The notes: generated from the letters alone by a model not told the origin. DNA of 64,000 nucleotides from Marinobacterium rhizophilum DSM 18822 (GCF_000378045.1 NZ_KB899102.1:62001-126000); one strand, 5' to 3'. Shown: positions 37,277 to 45,799, numbered from the stretch's first letter. A program made the numbers and translations.

Positions 37277-37486
37277 TCAGACCTGACCGCCTCCCATCAT
37301 TTCGACCACCAGGGTCTTGACCAAAAAGGCGGCCAGCCCGAGGCCGAGGGCGCCGAAGAGTATGACGGTGCCAAACTTGCCGGCGTTGGATTTCTTCGCC
37401 AGGTCATAAATGATGAAAAATACAAAGGCGGCGAACAGGACCAGGCCAATGTTCAGCGCGATAGACTCCATTTCGGCCAGACGCAC
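37277..37486 (-). CDS. DUF2788 family small membrane protein (GTG start)
   Basis: A protein of 69 residues with two hydrophobic segments around KKSNAGKFGTVILFGALGLG, the conserved core of DUF2788. The GTG at 37486 has GGAG six bases before it; the internal ATG at 37471 lacks one. It heads the cluster with lemA and the GIDE gene and diverges from urtA over a 396-bp regulatory gap. Confidence 0.83.
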   Translation of the reverse strand: MRLAEMESIALNIGLVLFAAFVFFIIYDLAKKSNAGKFGTVILFGALGLGLAAFLVKTLVVEMMGGGQV

Positions 37487-37704
37487 AATTTGCTCCTTGA
37501 AAAGACAGACAGAGGGTCAGAATTGGTCGGCGATTGTACAGCAAATGTGGCCTTTGTGGGACTGGGTTGCTGTTCAAAAAGAGTGCGTCCGCAGGACATT
37601 TATCATCACGGAGAATGCTCTCTCACCCATGTCCTATTAAGAGGCGCCATTGTTACGGCGCTGTGCTCCACGAAGGGGCGGGATTACCGACGGAAGGAGT
37701 TTCG

Positions 37705-37721
37705 CGCACCAAGCGAGTGCA
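37705..37721 (+). promoter_or_regulatory. Putative NtrC-binding site upstream of urtA
   Basis: CGCACCAAGCGAGTGCA compared with the consensus TGCACC-A-NNN-T-GGTGCA matches 11 of 14 defined bases and keeps both half-sites. It lies about 100 bp before the sigma-54 promoter, the usual distance for an enhancer. Confidence 0.6.
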
Positions 37722-37807
37722 TCTTGTCTCGCGGGCAATTAAGGCGACGATCGAAACCAGGCTTGATCCTGTGTAATTGTCGCATTATTGAAACGGTTAT
37801 TCGTAGC

Positions 37808-37823
37808 TGGCACCACCCTTGCA
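37808..37823 (+). promoter_or_regulatory. urtA: Sigma-54 promoter for urtABCDE
   Basis: TGGCAC-CACCC-TTGCA is an exact match to the sigma-54 -24/-12 consensus with the required 10-nt GG-GC spacing. It lies 60 bp before the urtA start. With the NtrC-like site it makes nitrogen-limitation control very likely. The rest of the gap 37487-37882 shows no gene. Confidence 0.85.
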
Positions 37824-37882
37824 CTGGAACTGAGCGCATGTTTCAGACTGACACACTTTTTAATCGCAAGGGGTGACTGTAG

Positions 37883-39181
37883 ATGAAAACAAAGGCTTCC
37901 AAGTCCGCTGTAATCGGTACTCTGTCTGCATTGGCACTGTCGGTGTCAATGAATGTCGCGGTCGCGGCAGAGGACACGATCAAGGTCGGTATCCTGCATT
38001 CCCTGTCGGGCACCATGGCCATCAGCGAAACCACGCTCAAAGACACCATGCTGATGCTGATCGAAGAGCAGAACAAGAAAGGTGGCCTGCTGGGCAAGCA
38101 GCTTGAGCCTGTGGTGGTGGATCCCGCTTCCAACTGGCCGTTGTTTGCTGAAAAAGCGCGTGAGCTGATTGAGAAAAATGGTGTGGATGCCATCTTCGGC
38201 GCCTGGACGTCGGTTTCACGCAAGTCCGTGCTGCCGGTCGTTGAAGAGCTGGACAGCATCATGTTTTACCCCGTGCAGTATGAAGGTGAGGAGTCCTCTA
38301 AAAACGTCTTTTATACGGGCGCTGCGCCTAACCAGCAGGCAGTACCTGCGGTGGATTACCTGATGAACGATCTGGGTGTCGAGCGCTGGGTACTGGCGGG
38401 TACCGACTACGTCTATCCGCGTACCACCAACAAAATCCTGGAAGCCTACCTCAAGGCCAAGGGCGTGGCGCCTGAAGACATCATGATCAACTACACGCCG
38501 TTCGGGCATTCCGACTGGCAGTCCATCGTGTCTGATATCAAGAAATTCGGTTCCGAAGGCAAAAAAACTGCGGTCGTGTCCACCATTAATGGCGACGCCA
38601 ACGTACCGTTTTACAAGGAACTGGGTTCCCAGGGTGTTGCCGCCGGTGATATTCCGGTGGTTGCCTTCTCCGTGGGTGAAGAAGAGTTGTCCGGTATCGA
38701 TACCGCGCCGCTGGTCGGCCATCTGGCGGCCTGGAACTACTTCATGAGCGTGGATGCCGAGACCAATGACAGCTTCATCGAGAGCTGGCACGCCTATACC
38801 AAGGATGAGAAACGGGTATCCAACGATCCGATGGAGGCACACTACATCGGCTTCAACATGTGGATCGAGGCGGTGAAGAAGGCCGGCACAACCGATCCCA
38901 AGGCGGTGCAGGAATCCATTATCGGCGTTGCGGTACCCAACCTGACCGGCGGTTATTCCACCATGATGCCCAACCACCACATTACCAAGCCGGTGATGAT
39001 CGGCGAGATTCAGGATGACGGCCAGTTCGAAGTGGTCTGGCAGACCTCCGGTACCGTGGCGGGTGATGCATGGTCCGACTATCTGGAAGGCTCCAGGGAC
39101 ATCATTGCCGACTGGCGCGCGCCGCTGTCCTGCGGCAACTACAACACCAAAACGGCCAAGTGTTCGGGTCAGAATTTCTGA
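37883..39181 (+). CDS. urtA: Urea ABC transporter substrate-binding protein
   Basis: A protein of 432 residues with a signal peptide (cleavage after AVAA) and a branched-chain amino-acid-type periplasmic fold specific to urea: TIKVGILHSLSGTMAISE, WTSVSRKSVLPVVEELDS, FYPVQYEGEESSKNVFYTGA and GTDYVYPRTTNKILEAYL are signature blocks of UrtA. It captures urea and delivers it to UrtBC. First gene of the island, directly behind the sigma-54 promoter. Confidence 0.95.
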   Translation: MKTKASKSAVIGTLSALALSVSMNVAVAAEDTIKVGILHSLSGTMAISETTLKDTMLMLIEEQNKKGGLLGKQLEPVVVDPASNWPLFAEKARELIEKNGVDAIFGAWTSVSRKSVLPVVEELDSIMFYPVQYEGEESSKNVFYTGAAPNQQAVPAVDYLMNDLGVERWVLAGTDYVYPRTTNKILEAYLKAKGVAPEDIMINYTPFGHSDWQSIVSDIKKFGSEGKKTAVVSTINGDANVPFYKELGSQGVAAGDIPVVAFSVGEEELSGIDTAPLVGHLAAWNYFMSVDAETNDSFIESWHAYTKDEKRVSNDPMEAHYIGFNMWIEAVKKAGTTDPKAVQESIIGVAVPNLTGGYSTMMPNHHITKPVMIGEIQDDGQFEVVWQTSGTVAGDAWSDYLEGSRDIIADWRAPLSCGNYNTKTAKCSGQNF

Positions 39182-39258
39182 TCTGAGATGACTTGAGGAG
39201 TTGTGACGGGGTTCGGCCGCTGCCGGGTCCCGTTTGATTGAACTGTTGGGAGAACAGC

Positions 39259-40893
39259 ATGCCCTTGCCCAGATCTGTGGTCAGACTGCTACCGTTTTTC
39301 GTGCTCTGGATGTGCGTAACGGTCCTGTTGTCGCTTTCGCTGGATGCCAGGTCCGCTGAAAAGGATGAAATCCTGGCGCAGGTGAGCGCGCTGCTGGTTA
39401 AGAAATTCGACGACAAGGCGCGCGCGGTGGCACTGCTGGTTGAATCCGGCCATCCGCGAACCGAAGAGATTCTGCGTCTGATTAAGGATGGCGAGCTTTA
39501 TTACCGCAAGAAGGACGACAGGCTGTTTAGCATTCCATTGGCCGAGACAGGGGCCCAGGCCACCGACCTGCTGGATGCAACGGCTGTAGTGATTGAGAAA
39601 ACCCGGGATTTCAAAAAGGTCACGCTTAATAACCTGATGCGTGGCCAGATCGGCCTTGCCCTGGCGGAGATCGGACTCAAGTCCGAAGACCCCAAACAGC
39701 GCGAGGATGCCGTGCGCAAGCTGCTTGGCGAGCTGAGTGACGAATCCGTGGCCGTGCTGCGCAAACGTATCGGTGCGGAGCCGGTCAGCGCCGTACGTGA
39801 GCTGATTTCTATCGCGCTGGCGGTGAACGATCTTAAGAATGGCGATGAAGCCGCCCGTCTGCTAGCTGTAGAGCGGGTCGAAGGTTCACTGGAACCGCCG
39901 GTACGCTCGGCCCTGACCCAGGTTGCCGAGACCGACGCAAGCCCGGTGGTCAAACAGAAGGCCCAACTGGCACTTAATGGTATCGACGAGCAGATACGTT
40001 GGTACGGCATGGTTGAGACCCTCTATTTCGGTATCAGCCTGGGGTCGGTGCTGGTACTGGCCGGTATCGGTCTGGCCATTACCTTTGGTGTCATGGGGGT
40101 GATTAACATGGCCCATGGCGAGCTGATCATGCTGGGCGCTTATACCACCTACGTCATTCAGCAGCTGATGCCCAACCATCTGGGGGCGTCGATCCTGGTG
40201 GCCATTCCGGCGGCCTTCATGGTGTCGGCGCTGGTGGGTGTCGCTATCGAGCGTGGCGTGATTCGTTTTCTGTACGGCCGCCCGCTGGAAACCCTGCTGG
40301 CGACCTTTGGTATCAGCCTGATTCTGCAGCAGGCGGTTCGGTCGGTTTTCTCGCCGCTGAACCGCTCGGTGTCCACGCCGGAGTGGATGAGTGGCATGGT
40401 GGAGATCAACCCCGTACTGTCACTGACCCTGAGCCGCCTGTACATCATTCTGTTCTGTCTGCTGGTGTTCGTGGCCCTGGTGATGGTGCTCAAGCGCACG
40501 TCGCTGGGATTGCAAGTGCGCGCCGTTTCCCAGAACCGCGCCATGGCCCGTGCCATGGGCGTACGTTCCAAATGGGTGGATGCCATGACCTTTGGTCTGG
40601 GGTCCGGTGTGGCCGGTGTGGCCGGTGTGGCACTGTCGCAGCTGACCAACGTGGGTCCCAACCTCGGCCAGGCCTACATCATCGATTCGTTCATGGTGGT
40701 GGTCTTTGGTGGCGTCGGTAACCTCTGGGGGACCCTGGTGGCGGGGCTTAGCCTGGGTATTGCCAACAAGGTACTGGAGCCCTGGGCCGGTGCCGTGCTC
40801 GCGAAGATTCTGGTGCTGGTATTCATCATTCTGTTCATCCAAAAACGACCGCGCGGGCTCTTTCCGCAGCGTGGCCGTGCTGCTGAGGGCTGA
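39259..40893 (+). CDS. urtB: Urea ABC transporter permease UrtB
   Basis: A permease of 544 residues. A signal-like helix and a long hydrophilic N-terminal domain (about residues 30-245) precede eight or so membrane helices with the LivH-type fold (ITFGVMGVINMAHGELIMLG, RTSLGLQVRAVSQNRAMARA). The extended N-terminus is usual for proteobacterial UrtB. The ATG at 39259 has GGGAGA upstream. Confidence 0.95.
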   Translation: MPLPRSVVRLLPFFVLWMCVTVLLSLSLDARSAEKDEILAQVSALLVKKFDDKARAVALLVESGHPRTEEILRLIKDGELYYRKKDDRLFSIPLAETGAQATDLLDATAVVIEKTRDFKKVTLNNLMRGQIGLALAEIGLKSEDPKQREDAVRKLLGELSDESVAVLRKRIGAEPVSAVRELISIALAVNDLKNGDEAARLLAVERVEGSLEPPVRSALTQVAETDASPVVKQKAQLALNGIDEQIRWYGMVETLYFGISLGSVLVLAGIGLAITFGVMGVINMAHGELIMLGAYTTYVIQQLMPNHLGASILVAIPAAFMVSALVGVAIERGVIRFLYGRPLETLLATFGISLILQQAVRSVFSPLNRSVSTPEWMSGMVEINPVLSLTLSRLYIILFCLLVFVALVMVLKRTSLGLQVRAVSQNRAMARAMGVRSKWVDAMTFGLGSGVAGVAGVALSQLTNVGPNLGQAYIIDSFMVVVFGGVGNLWGTLVAGLSLGIANKVLEPWAGAVLAKILVLVFIILFIQKRPRGLFPQRGRAAEG

Positions 40894-40898
40894 TAGAC

Positions 40899-41987
40899 AT
40901 GTTGATTATGAATGCTCTCAAGGGGGATCGCGGCGGCCAGATTCTGCTCGGCGTGCTGCTGGTGCTGGTTATTGCGGTGCCCCTGCTGAACCTCATGCTG
41001 CCGCCGGATCACCTGCTGCACATTCCCACCTATACCGTGACATTGATGGGCAAGTACCTGACCCTGGCGCTGCTGGCGGTGGCGGTCGATCTGGTGTGGG
41101 GCTATCTGGGCATACTGACGCTCGGCCATGCGGCGTTTTTCGCCCTGGGCGGGTATGCCATGGGTATGTACCTGATGCGCCAGATCGGTGATCGGGGTGT
41201 ATACGGTAATCCCGACCTGCCGGACTTCATGGTGTTTCTGAACTGGGATGCGCTGCCCTGGTTCTGGAGCGGGTTTGATCAGTTCTGGTTCGCTGCCCTG
41301 ATGATTCTGCTGGTACCGGGTGTGCTGGCCTTCGTGTTTGGTGCGCTGGCATTCCGCTCGCGGGTGTCGGGGGTCTATCTGTCGATTATCACCCAGGCGC
41401 TGACCTATGCCTTGATGCTGGCGTTCTTTCGTAACGAAATGGGCTTTGGTGGCAACAACGGCCTGACCGACTTCAAGGAACTGCTGGGTTTCGATCTGCA
41501 GTCCGATGTGACCCGGCTCGGCCTCTTTGTCGCCTCGGCGCTGGCGCTGGCACTGGGTTACCTGCTGTGCCGCGTGCTGATGGCCGGCCGCCTTGGGCGG
41601 GTCTGTGTGGCGATCCGTGATGCCGAGTCCCGCGCGCGCTTTATTGGCTATCGGGTCGAGAACGTGAAACTGGGCGTCTTTACCGTGTCGGCCATGCTGG
41701 CCGGTGTGGCCGGTGCGCTCTATGTCCCTCAGGTCGGCATTATCAACCCCGGTGAGTTTTCGCCGCTTAATTCCATCGAAGTGGTGGTCTGGGTGGCCGT
41801 GGGTGGGCGTGCAACCCTGTATGGCGCTGTGGTCGGTGCCCTGGTGATCAACTACGCCAAGTCCTACTTCACCGCCGAACTGCCGGAAGTCTGGTTGTTC
41901 GCACTCGGTGGGCTCTTCGTTCTGGTTACGTTGCTGTTGCCGCGTGGCATTACCGGTCTGCTGCGTCGCAAGGAGGCTAGCGCATGA
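40899..41987 (+). CDS. urtC: Urea ABC transporter permease UrtC
   Basis: A LivM-type permease of 362 residues, with DLVWGYLGILTLGHAAFFAL, LMAGRLGRVCVAIRDAESRA and EVVVWVAVGGRATLYGAVVG. It starts five bases after the urtB stop and overlaps urtD by 4 bp. With UrtB it forms the urea channel in the inner membrane. An ATG at 40908 is an alternative start. Confidence 0.95.
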   Translation: MLIMNALKGDRGGQILLGVLLVLVIAVPLLNLMLPPDHLLHIPTYTVTLMGKYLTLALLAVAVDLVWGYLGILTLGHAAFFALGGYAMGMYLMRQIGDRGVYGNPDLPDFMVFLNWDALPWFWSGFDQFWFAALMILLVPGVLAFVFGALAFRSRVSGVYLSIITQALTYALMLAFFRNEMGFGGNNGLTDFKELLGFDLQSDVTRLGLFVASALALALGYLLCRVLMAGRLGRVCVAIRDAESRARFIGYRVENVKLGVFTVSAMLAGVAGALYVPQVGIINPGEFSPLNSIEVVVWVAVGGRATLYGAVVGALVINYAKSYFTAELPEVWLFALGGLFVLVTLLLPRGITGLLRRKEASA

Positions 41988-42823
41988 GTGTGACAACCGT
42001 ATTTGAGCAAATACTCGACCGCGAGCATGTCTATCCCTTCATGCAGGCAGGGCGGCATCCCAATATCGATGCCAGCCACAATGTGCTGCTGTATCTGGAA
42101 GGGATATCCGTCAGCTTTGATGGCTTCAAGGCCATCAATGATCTCAATCTGTACATCAATGATGGTGAGCTGCGCTGCATTATCGGCCCCAATGGCGCGG
42201 GCAAGACCACGATGATGGATATCATCACCGGCAAAACGACACCCGACAGTGGTTCGGCCTGGTTTGGTCAGACCATCAACCTGCTGGAGCTGGACGAGCC
42301 CGCCATTGCCCAGGCGGGGATTGGACGCAAATTCCAAAAGCCCACGGTGTTCGAATTCCTTTCGGTGGTTGAAAACCTGGAACTGTCCATGGAGGGGGAC
42401 CGCGGTCTCTGGTCAATTATCAGGGGCAAGCTCAGTGGTGAGCAGCGCGATCACCTGCACCATGTGCTGGACATGATTGGGCTTGGCGAACAGGGCGCAC
42501 TGCGGGCCGGCAGCCTGTCCCATGGCCAGAAACAGTGGCTGGAGATTGGCATGCTGCTGATGCAGCGCCCGCGTCTGCTGTTGGTGGATGAGCCGGTGGC
42601 CGGCATGACGCATCAGGAAATGGACCGGACCGCGGAGCTGCTGATCTCCCTCGCCGGCGAACATTCGGTGGTGGTGGTGGAGCATGACATGGACTTTGTG
42701 CGCAACCTGGCGGGCAAGGACCGTACCGTGACCGTGCTGCATCAGGGCTCCGTGCTGGCCGAAGGCACCATGGCCCAGGTGCAGGACAATCGCAAGGTCG
42801 TTGAAGTTTACCTCGGGGAATAG
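41984..42823 (+). CDS. urtD: Urea ABC transporter ATPase UrtD
   Basis: An ATPase of 279 residues with Walker A GPNGAGKTTMMD, signature LSHGQKQWLEIG and Walker B LLLVDEPVAGMTHQE. It ends in VVEVYLGE. The last 25 bases of the gene, encoding VEVYLGE and the stop, recur twice downstream inside the tandem cassettes. The next start codon lies three bases after its TAG. Confidence 0.95.
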   Translation: MSVTTVFEQILDREHVYPFMQAGRHPNIDASHNVLLYLEGISVSFDGFKAINDLNLYINDGELRCIIGPNGAGKTTMMDIITGKTTPDSGSAWFGQTINLLELDEPAIAQAGIGRKFQKPTVFEFLSVVENLELSMEGDRGLWSIIRGKLSGEQRDHLHHVLDMIGLGEQGALRAGSLSHGQKQWLEIGMLLMQRPRLLLVDEPVAGMTHQEMDRTAELLISLAGEHSVVVVEHDMDFVRNLAGKDRTVTVLHQGSVLAEGTMAQVQDNRKVVEVYLGE

Positions 42824-42826
42824 GAC

Positions 42827-43045
42827 ATGCTCAAAGTCAAAGGTCTTAACCAGTTCTACGGTGAAAGCCATACCCTTTGGGACGTGGAGCTGGATGTGCC
42901 CAAAGGCAAGTGTACTGTGCTCAATATGAAAGGGAGCCGTAATGGCGCGACCGATGAGCCGGTCGTCGGACTGTTTGCAGAGGGTTCCATGGATCGGGTG
43001 CGGGCTAACCCGCCTGGCGCCGTTGAAGTTTACCTCGGGGAATAG
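42827..43045 (+). CDS. Mini-ABC ORF 1: UrtE head fused to UrtD-like tail
   Basis: A frame of 72 residues. Residues 1-32 are the UrtE N-terminus (MLKVKGLNQFYGESHTLWDV). Then MKGSRNGATDEPVVGL joins a broken Walker A (no GKT) to a DEP-x-x-GL segment that resembles Walker B, and FAEGSMDRVRANPPGAVEVYLGE (shortened: AEGSMDRVRANP) resembles the C-terminal tail of UrtD/LivG-type ATPases. It is an ABC ATPase with its core deleted and cannot bind ATP normally. It starts three bases after urtD stop and stops three bases before the next copy. Decayed duplicate or small regulatory subunit: undecided. Confidence 0.6.
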   Translation: MLKVKGLNQFYGESHTLWDVELDVPKGKCTVLNMKGSRNGATDEPVVGLFAEGSMDRVRANPPGAVEVYLGE

Positions 43046-43048
43046 GAC

Positions 43049-43267
43049 ATGCTCAAAGTCGAAGGTCTTAACCAGTTCTACGGTGAAAGCCATACCCTTT
43101 GGGACGTGGCACTCGACGTTCCCAAAGAAAAGTGTACTGTGCTCAATATGAAAGGGAGCCGTAATGGCGCGACCGATGAGCCGGTGGTCGGACTGTTTGC
43201 AGAGGGTTCCATGGATCGGGTGCGGGCTAACCCGCCTGGCGCCGTTGAAGTTTACCTCGGGGAATAG
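43049..43267 (+). CDS. Mini-ABC ORF 2: second copy of the UrtE-head/UrtD-tail cassette
   Basis: A 72-residue frame almost identical to the preceding one, with K5E, E21A and G27E changes and one silent difference in the VVG codons. Its 5' half (VALDVPK) is identical to the corresponding part of full-length urtE, which points to gene conversion or stepwise duplication. The same TAG-GAC-ATG junction links it to urtE. The reading frame is intact in spite of divergence. Confidence 0.6.
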   Translation: MLKVEGLNQFYGESHTLWDVALDVPKEKCTVLNMKGSRNGATDEPVVGLFAEGSMDRVRANPPGAVEVYLGE

Positions 43268-43270
43268 GAC

Positions 43271-43966
43271 ATGCTCAAAGTCAAAGGTCTTAACCAGTTC
43301 TACGGTGAAAGCCATACCCTTTGGGACGTGGCACTCGACGTTCCCAAAGGAAAATGCACTGTACTGATGGGGCGCAATGGGGTGGGTAAAACCACTCTGT
43401 TGCAATGCATCATGGGTCACCAGGCGGTGAAAAGTGGCCAGATCGAACTCGCGGGGCAGGATTTGCTGACGCGCTCGGTAGAGCAGCGTCCGCGTCTGGG
43501 GGTGGGGTATGTCCCCCAGGGGCGGCAGATTTTCCCGTTGCTGAGCGTGGAGGAAAATCTGCAGGTCGGCCTGCCGGTACGCAAGCGGGGAGACCGCAAG
43601 ATACCGGATTACATCTTCGAGCTGTTCCCGGTACTCAAGCAGATGTTGAACCGTCGCGGCGGAGACCTGTCGGGGGGACAGCAACAGCAGCTCGCGATCG
43701 GCCGGGCGCTGGTGGTGGATCCGCAGCTGCTGATACTCGATGAGCCCACCGAAGGCATTCAGCCCAATGTGGTACAGGAAATCGGTGATATCATCCGCCA
43801 CCTGAATCGCGAGTTCGGTCTTACCGTCCTGCTGGTGGAGCAAAAACTGCCGTTCGCGCGCAAGGTGGCCGATCATTTCTGTATTCTGGACAGAGGCCGC
43901 AGTGTCGCGACCGGCGCCATGGGCGAGCTGGACGACAGCCTGATACGCCAATACCTTACGGTGTGA
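43271..43966 (+). CDS. urtE: Urea ABC transporter ATPase UrtE (full length)
   Basis: An ATPase of 231 residues, the normal family length, with Walker A MGRNGVGKTTLL, signature LSGGQQQQLAIGRAL and Walker B LLILDEPTEGIQPN. It follows two truncated copies of its own 5' end. It pairs with UrtD to power urea import. ureD follows 43 bp later. Confidence 0.95.
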   Translation: MLKVKGLNQFYGESHTLWDVALDVPKGKCTVLMGRNGVGKTTLLQCIMGHQAVKSGQIELAGQDLLTRSVEQRPRLGVGYVPQGRQIFPLLSVEENLQVGLPVRKRGDRKIPDYIFELFPVLKQMLNRRGGDLSGGQQQQLAIGRALVVDPQLLILDEPTEGIQPNVVQEIGDIIRHLNREFGLTVLLVEQKLPFARKVADHFCILDRGRSVATGAMGELDDSLIRQYLTV

Positions 43967-44009
43967 CCCGGGATCGGTACTCAGTATGCCCGGTGACAGG
44001 GAGTTTTGA

Positions 44010-44852
44010 TTGAATATGCAGACGGCTGTACAGGCAGAGCGGGGCTGGCAGGCACGGCTAGAGCTCGGTTATGAGGCTCGGGGCGATAAAACCCGCCTGG
44101 TGCATCGCAGCATGCGCGGGCCTTTGGCCGTGCAGCGGCCATTTTATCCCCAGGCAGGTATCTGTCATAGCTATCTGCTGCACCCTCCTGGCGGTGTGGT
44201 GGGTGGGGATGAGCTGGAGATCGATGTGCGGGTTGCAGATGGCGCCCATGCGCTGATCACCACGCCCGGTGCCACCAAGTTTTATCGCTGTGCGGGGCTC
44301 ACCGCCCACCAGACCCAGCACTTTAGGGTGGAAAACGGTGGCATTCTGGAGTGGCTGCCGCAGGAGAACATCTTCTTTCCCGGCGCCTCAAGCCGGCTGC
44401 GCAGTCGTATTGACGTCGCCGCGGGCGGGCGCTTTATCGGCTGGGAGCTGCAGTGTCTGGGCCGGCCGGCAAATAATGAAGCCTTTGGATTCGGCGCCGT
44501 CGACAGTCGCTGTGAGATACATCTGGATGGCCGGCGAATACTGATCGATCAGTTGCAGGTCGAGGGGCAGGATCAGTTTGGCGCCGCGGCCGGCATGCGC
44601 GGCCATGCCATGGCGGCAAGCCTGTACGCGCTGCCGGCGAATGAGGCGATGTTGCAACAGGTGCAGTCGCTGATTGATGAGCGCTTTGCAGACAGCGCCA
44701 TCGGCGCGACTTTGCTTGATTCTGTACTGGCCGTGCGAATGCTGGGGCAGAACACCGAAGACATTCAGGCGGTGCTGGTTCCGGTGTGGGAAATGTTGCG
44801 CCAGGCATTGCTTGGGCTTGAACCCTGCCCGCCACGCATCTGGTCGACCTGA
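44010..44852 (+). CDS. ureD: Urease accessory protein UreD
   Basis: A protein of 280 residues with LHPPGGVVGGDELEIDV and WLPQENIFFPGASSRLRSRID, diagnostic of UreD/UreH. UreD scaffolds UreF and UreG on apo-urease for nickel insertion. TTG at 44010 has GGGAG six bases before it and is preferred; an ATG follows at 44016. It is separated from ureA by 6.3 kb, whereas ureD and ureA are usually adjacent. Confidence 0.93.
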   Translation: MNMQTAVQAERGWQARLELGYEARGDKTRLVHRSMRGPLAVQRPFYPQAGICHSYLLHPPGGVVGGDELEIDVRVADGAHALITTPGATKFYRCAGLTAHQTQHFRVENGGILEWLPQENIFFPGASSRLRSRIDVAAGGRFIGWELQCLGRPANNEAFGFGAVDSRCEIHLDGRRILIDQLQVEGQDQFGAAAGMRGHAMAASLYALPANEAMLQQVQSLIDERFADSAIGATLLDSVLAVRMLGQNTEDIQAVLVPVWEMLRQALLGLEPCPPRIWST

Positions 44853-44861
44853 GTCGGGTGA

Positions 44862-44888
44862 GGACTTACGCAATTGGTGCATAAGTCC
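44862..44888. terminator. Hairpin after ureD
   Basis: GGACTTACGCA and TGCATAAGTCC pair with one mismatch around ATTGG. No long T run follows. It could end the urt-ureD transcript and that of the convergent lipoprotein gene. Confidence 0.4.
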
Positions 44889-44914
44889 CCATGCGTCAGA
44901 GACCGGCCGTGCTG

Positions 44915-45799
44915 TCAGTTCTCGCGCCTGTCCTGGCGCAGCAGGCGGCGGGCTTCATCGCTGTCAGCCGGGTGCTCGGCCCGTCGTTGAACCCGCCCGG
45001 CCTCCAGCCTCTGGGCTTGTCGTTCAAGTATGGCGGCCGGTCGCCTGTCTTCGCGTTGTGTATGGCGGCTTTCGCCCCGCGCTCGGTCCCGTCTATCTGC
45101 CCTATCATCGGTGTGACGTGCATCCCGGGCATCCCTGTAATCATGCCGCCGGCTCCGCCGCTCAGCGTTAATTTCGTCGCGTCTTCGGGCATCCCGGTGC
45201 CGCTCTTTGCGATTATCAACGCTATCGGACTGTTTCAGACGCCGCCTCAAGTCCGCCGCCCTGTGATCATCGTTGGCCGGGCGGTCTCGACGGATGTGCC
45301 TGTCCCGCCGGCGTTCCTGCTGGCGCCCGTCGTCCTGAACGTTGCGCTGCTGGCTTCTGGGGCGTTGCAGCGATGAGCCGCGATCATATTGGTTACGGTC
45401 ATAGCGGTCATAGCGGCGATGATCGCCGTCCCGGTCATCGCGCTGACGCCAGCGATTGCTGTCAGAACGGTAACGCTGGTGGTGTTGCTGGTAATCCCGG
45501 TAAGGCTTGTCGCGATGCGCTTTCACGCGCACGCGGTGATCGTGATGCAGCCGGTAATGCCGTGGCAGTGTGCGGGTGCGGACCCAGCGGTGATTATGCT
45601 GGTAGTAATAGTGGCCGGAGTGGATATTGAAATAGATACCCACGCTTGGATAGAAATAAAAGTCATCGTAGAAGCTGTCGTTATAGCCGTGGCTATAGCC
45701 AGAGTCGTAATGCCTGACCGTGCCGTCGGTATGGTAGGTACAGGCACTCAGCACCGTGGCTGCTAACAGCGTCAGTATCTTCAATATTCGGGCTGACAT
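44915..45799 (-). CDS. Putative lipoprotein rich in His, Tyr, Arg and Asp
   Basis: A protein of 294 residues with a lipoprotein signal (LAATVLSACTYH; lipobox LSAC). Residues about 20-85 are Tyr/His-rich (YDDFYFYPSVGIYFNIHSGHYYYQ in part), and residues about 85-294 are low complexity, Arg/Asp/His/Gln-rich with many RRD, DRR and RDR runs and likely a long helical or disordered tail. I do not recognise a family. His-rich content inside a urease locus raises metal binding as a possibility only. Its codon use is dominated by the CGN/GAY content. Confidence 0.65.
   Translation of the reverse strand: MSARILKILTLLAATVLSACTYHTDGTVRHYDSGYSHGYNDSFYDDFYFYPSVGIYFNIHSGHYYYQHNHRWVRTRTLPRHYRLHHDHRVRVKAHRDKPYRDYQQHHQRYRSDSNRWRQRDDRDGDHRRYDRYDRNQYDRGSSLQRPRSQQRNVQDDGRQQERRRDRHIRRDRPANDDHRAADLRRRLKQSDSVDNRKERHRDARRRDEINAERRSRRHDYRDARDARHTDDRADRRDRARGESRHTQREDRRPAAILERQAQRLEAGRVQRRAEHPADSDEARRLLRQDRREN

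Larger units (their letters stand above)
42799..43364 (+). repeat. Tandem array of 222-bp urtD-tail/urtE-head cassettes
   Basis: The unit begins in the last codons of urtD (CGTTGAAGTTTACC at 42799) and recurs at 43021 and 43243, a period of exactly 222 bp (74 codons). Two complete units are followed by a partial third formed by the first about 31 codons of full-length urtE. Copies 1 and 2 differ at about nine sites, and copy 2 matches urtE better in its 5' half. Each unit contains an urtE head, a middle of about 33 codons, and an urtD tail. Confidence 0.92.

Noticed and set aside
40674-41996. Minus-strand frame opposite urtB/urtC
   Set aside because: Antisense of well-supported permease genes, no recognisable domains.
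42413-43951. Long minus-strand frame of 512 codons across urtD-urtE
   Set aside because: It is the antisense shadow of urtE and the tandem cassettes. It stays open because the period is a multiple of three and GC content is high; its protein is a repeat of the cassette reverse complement.
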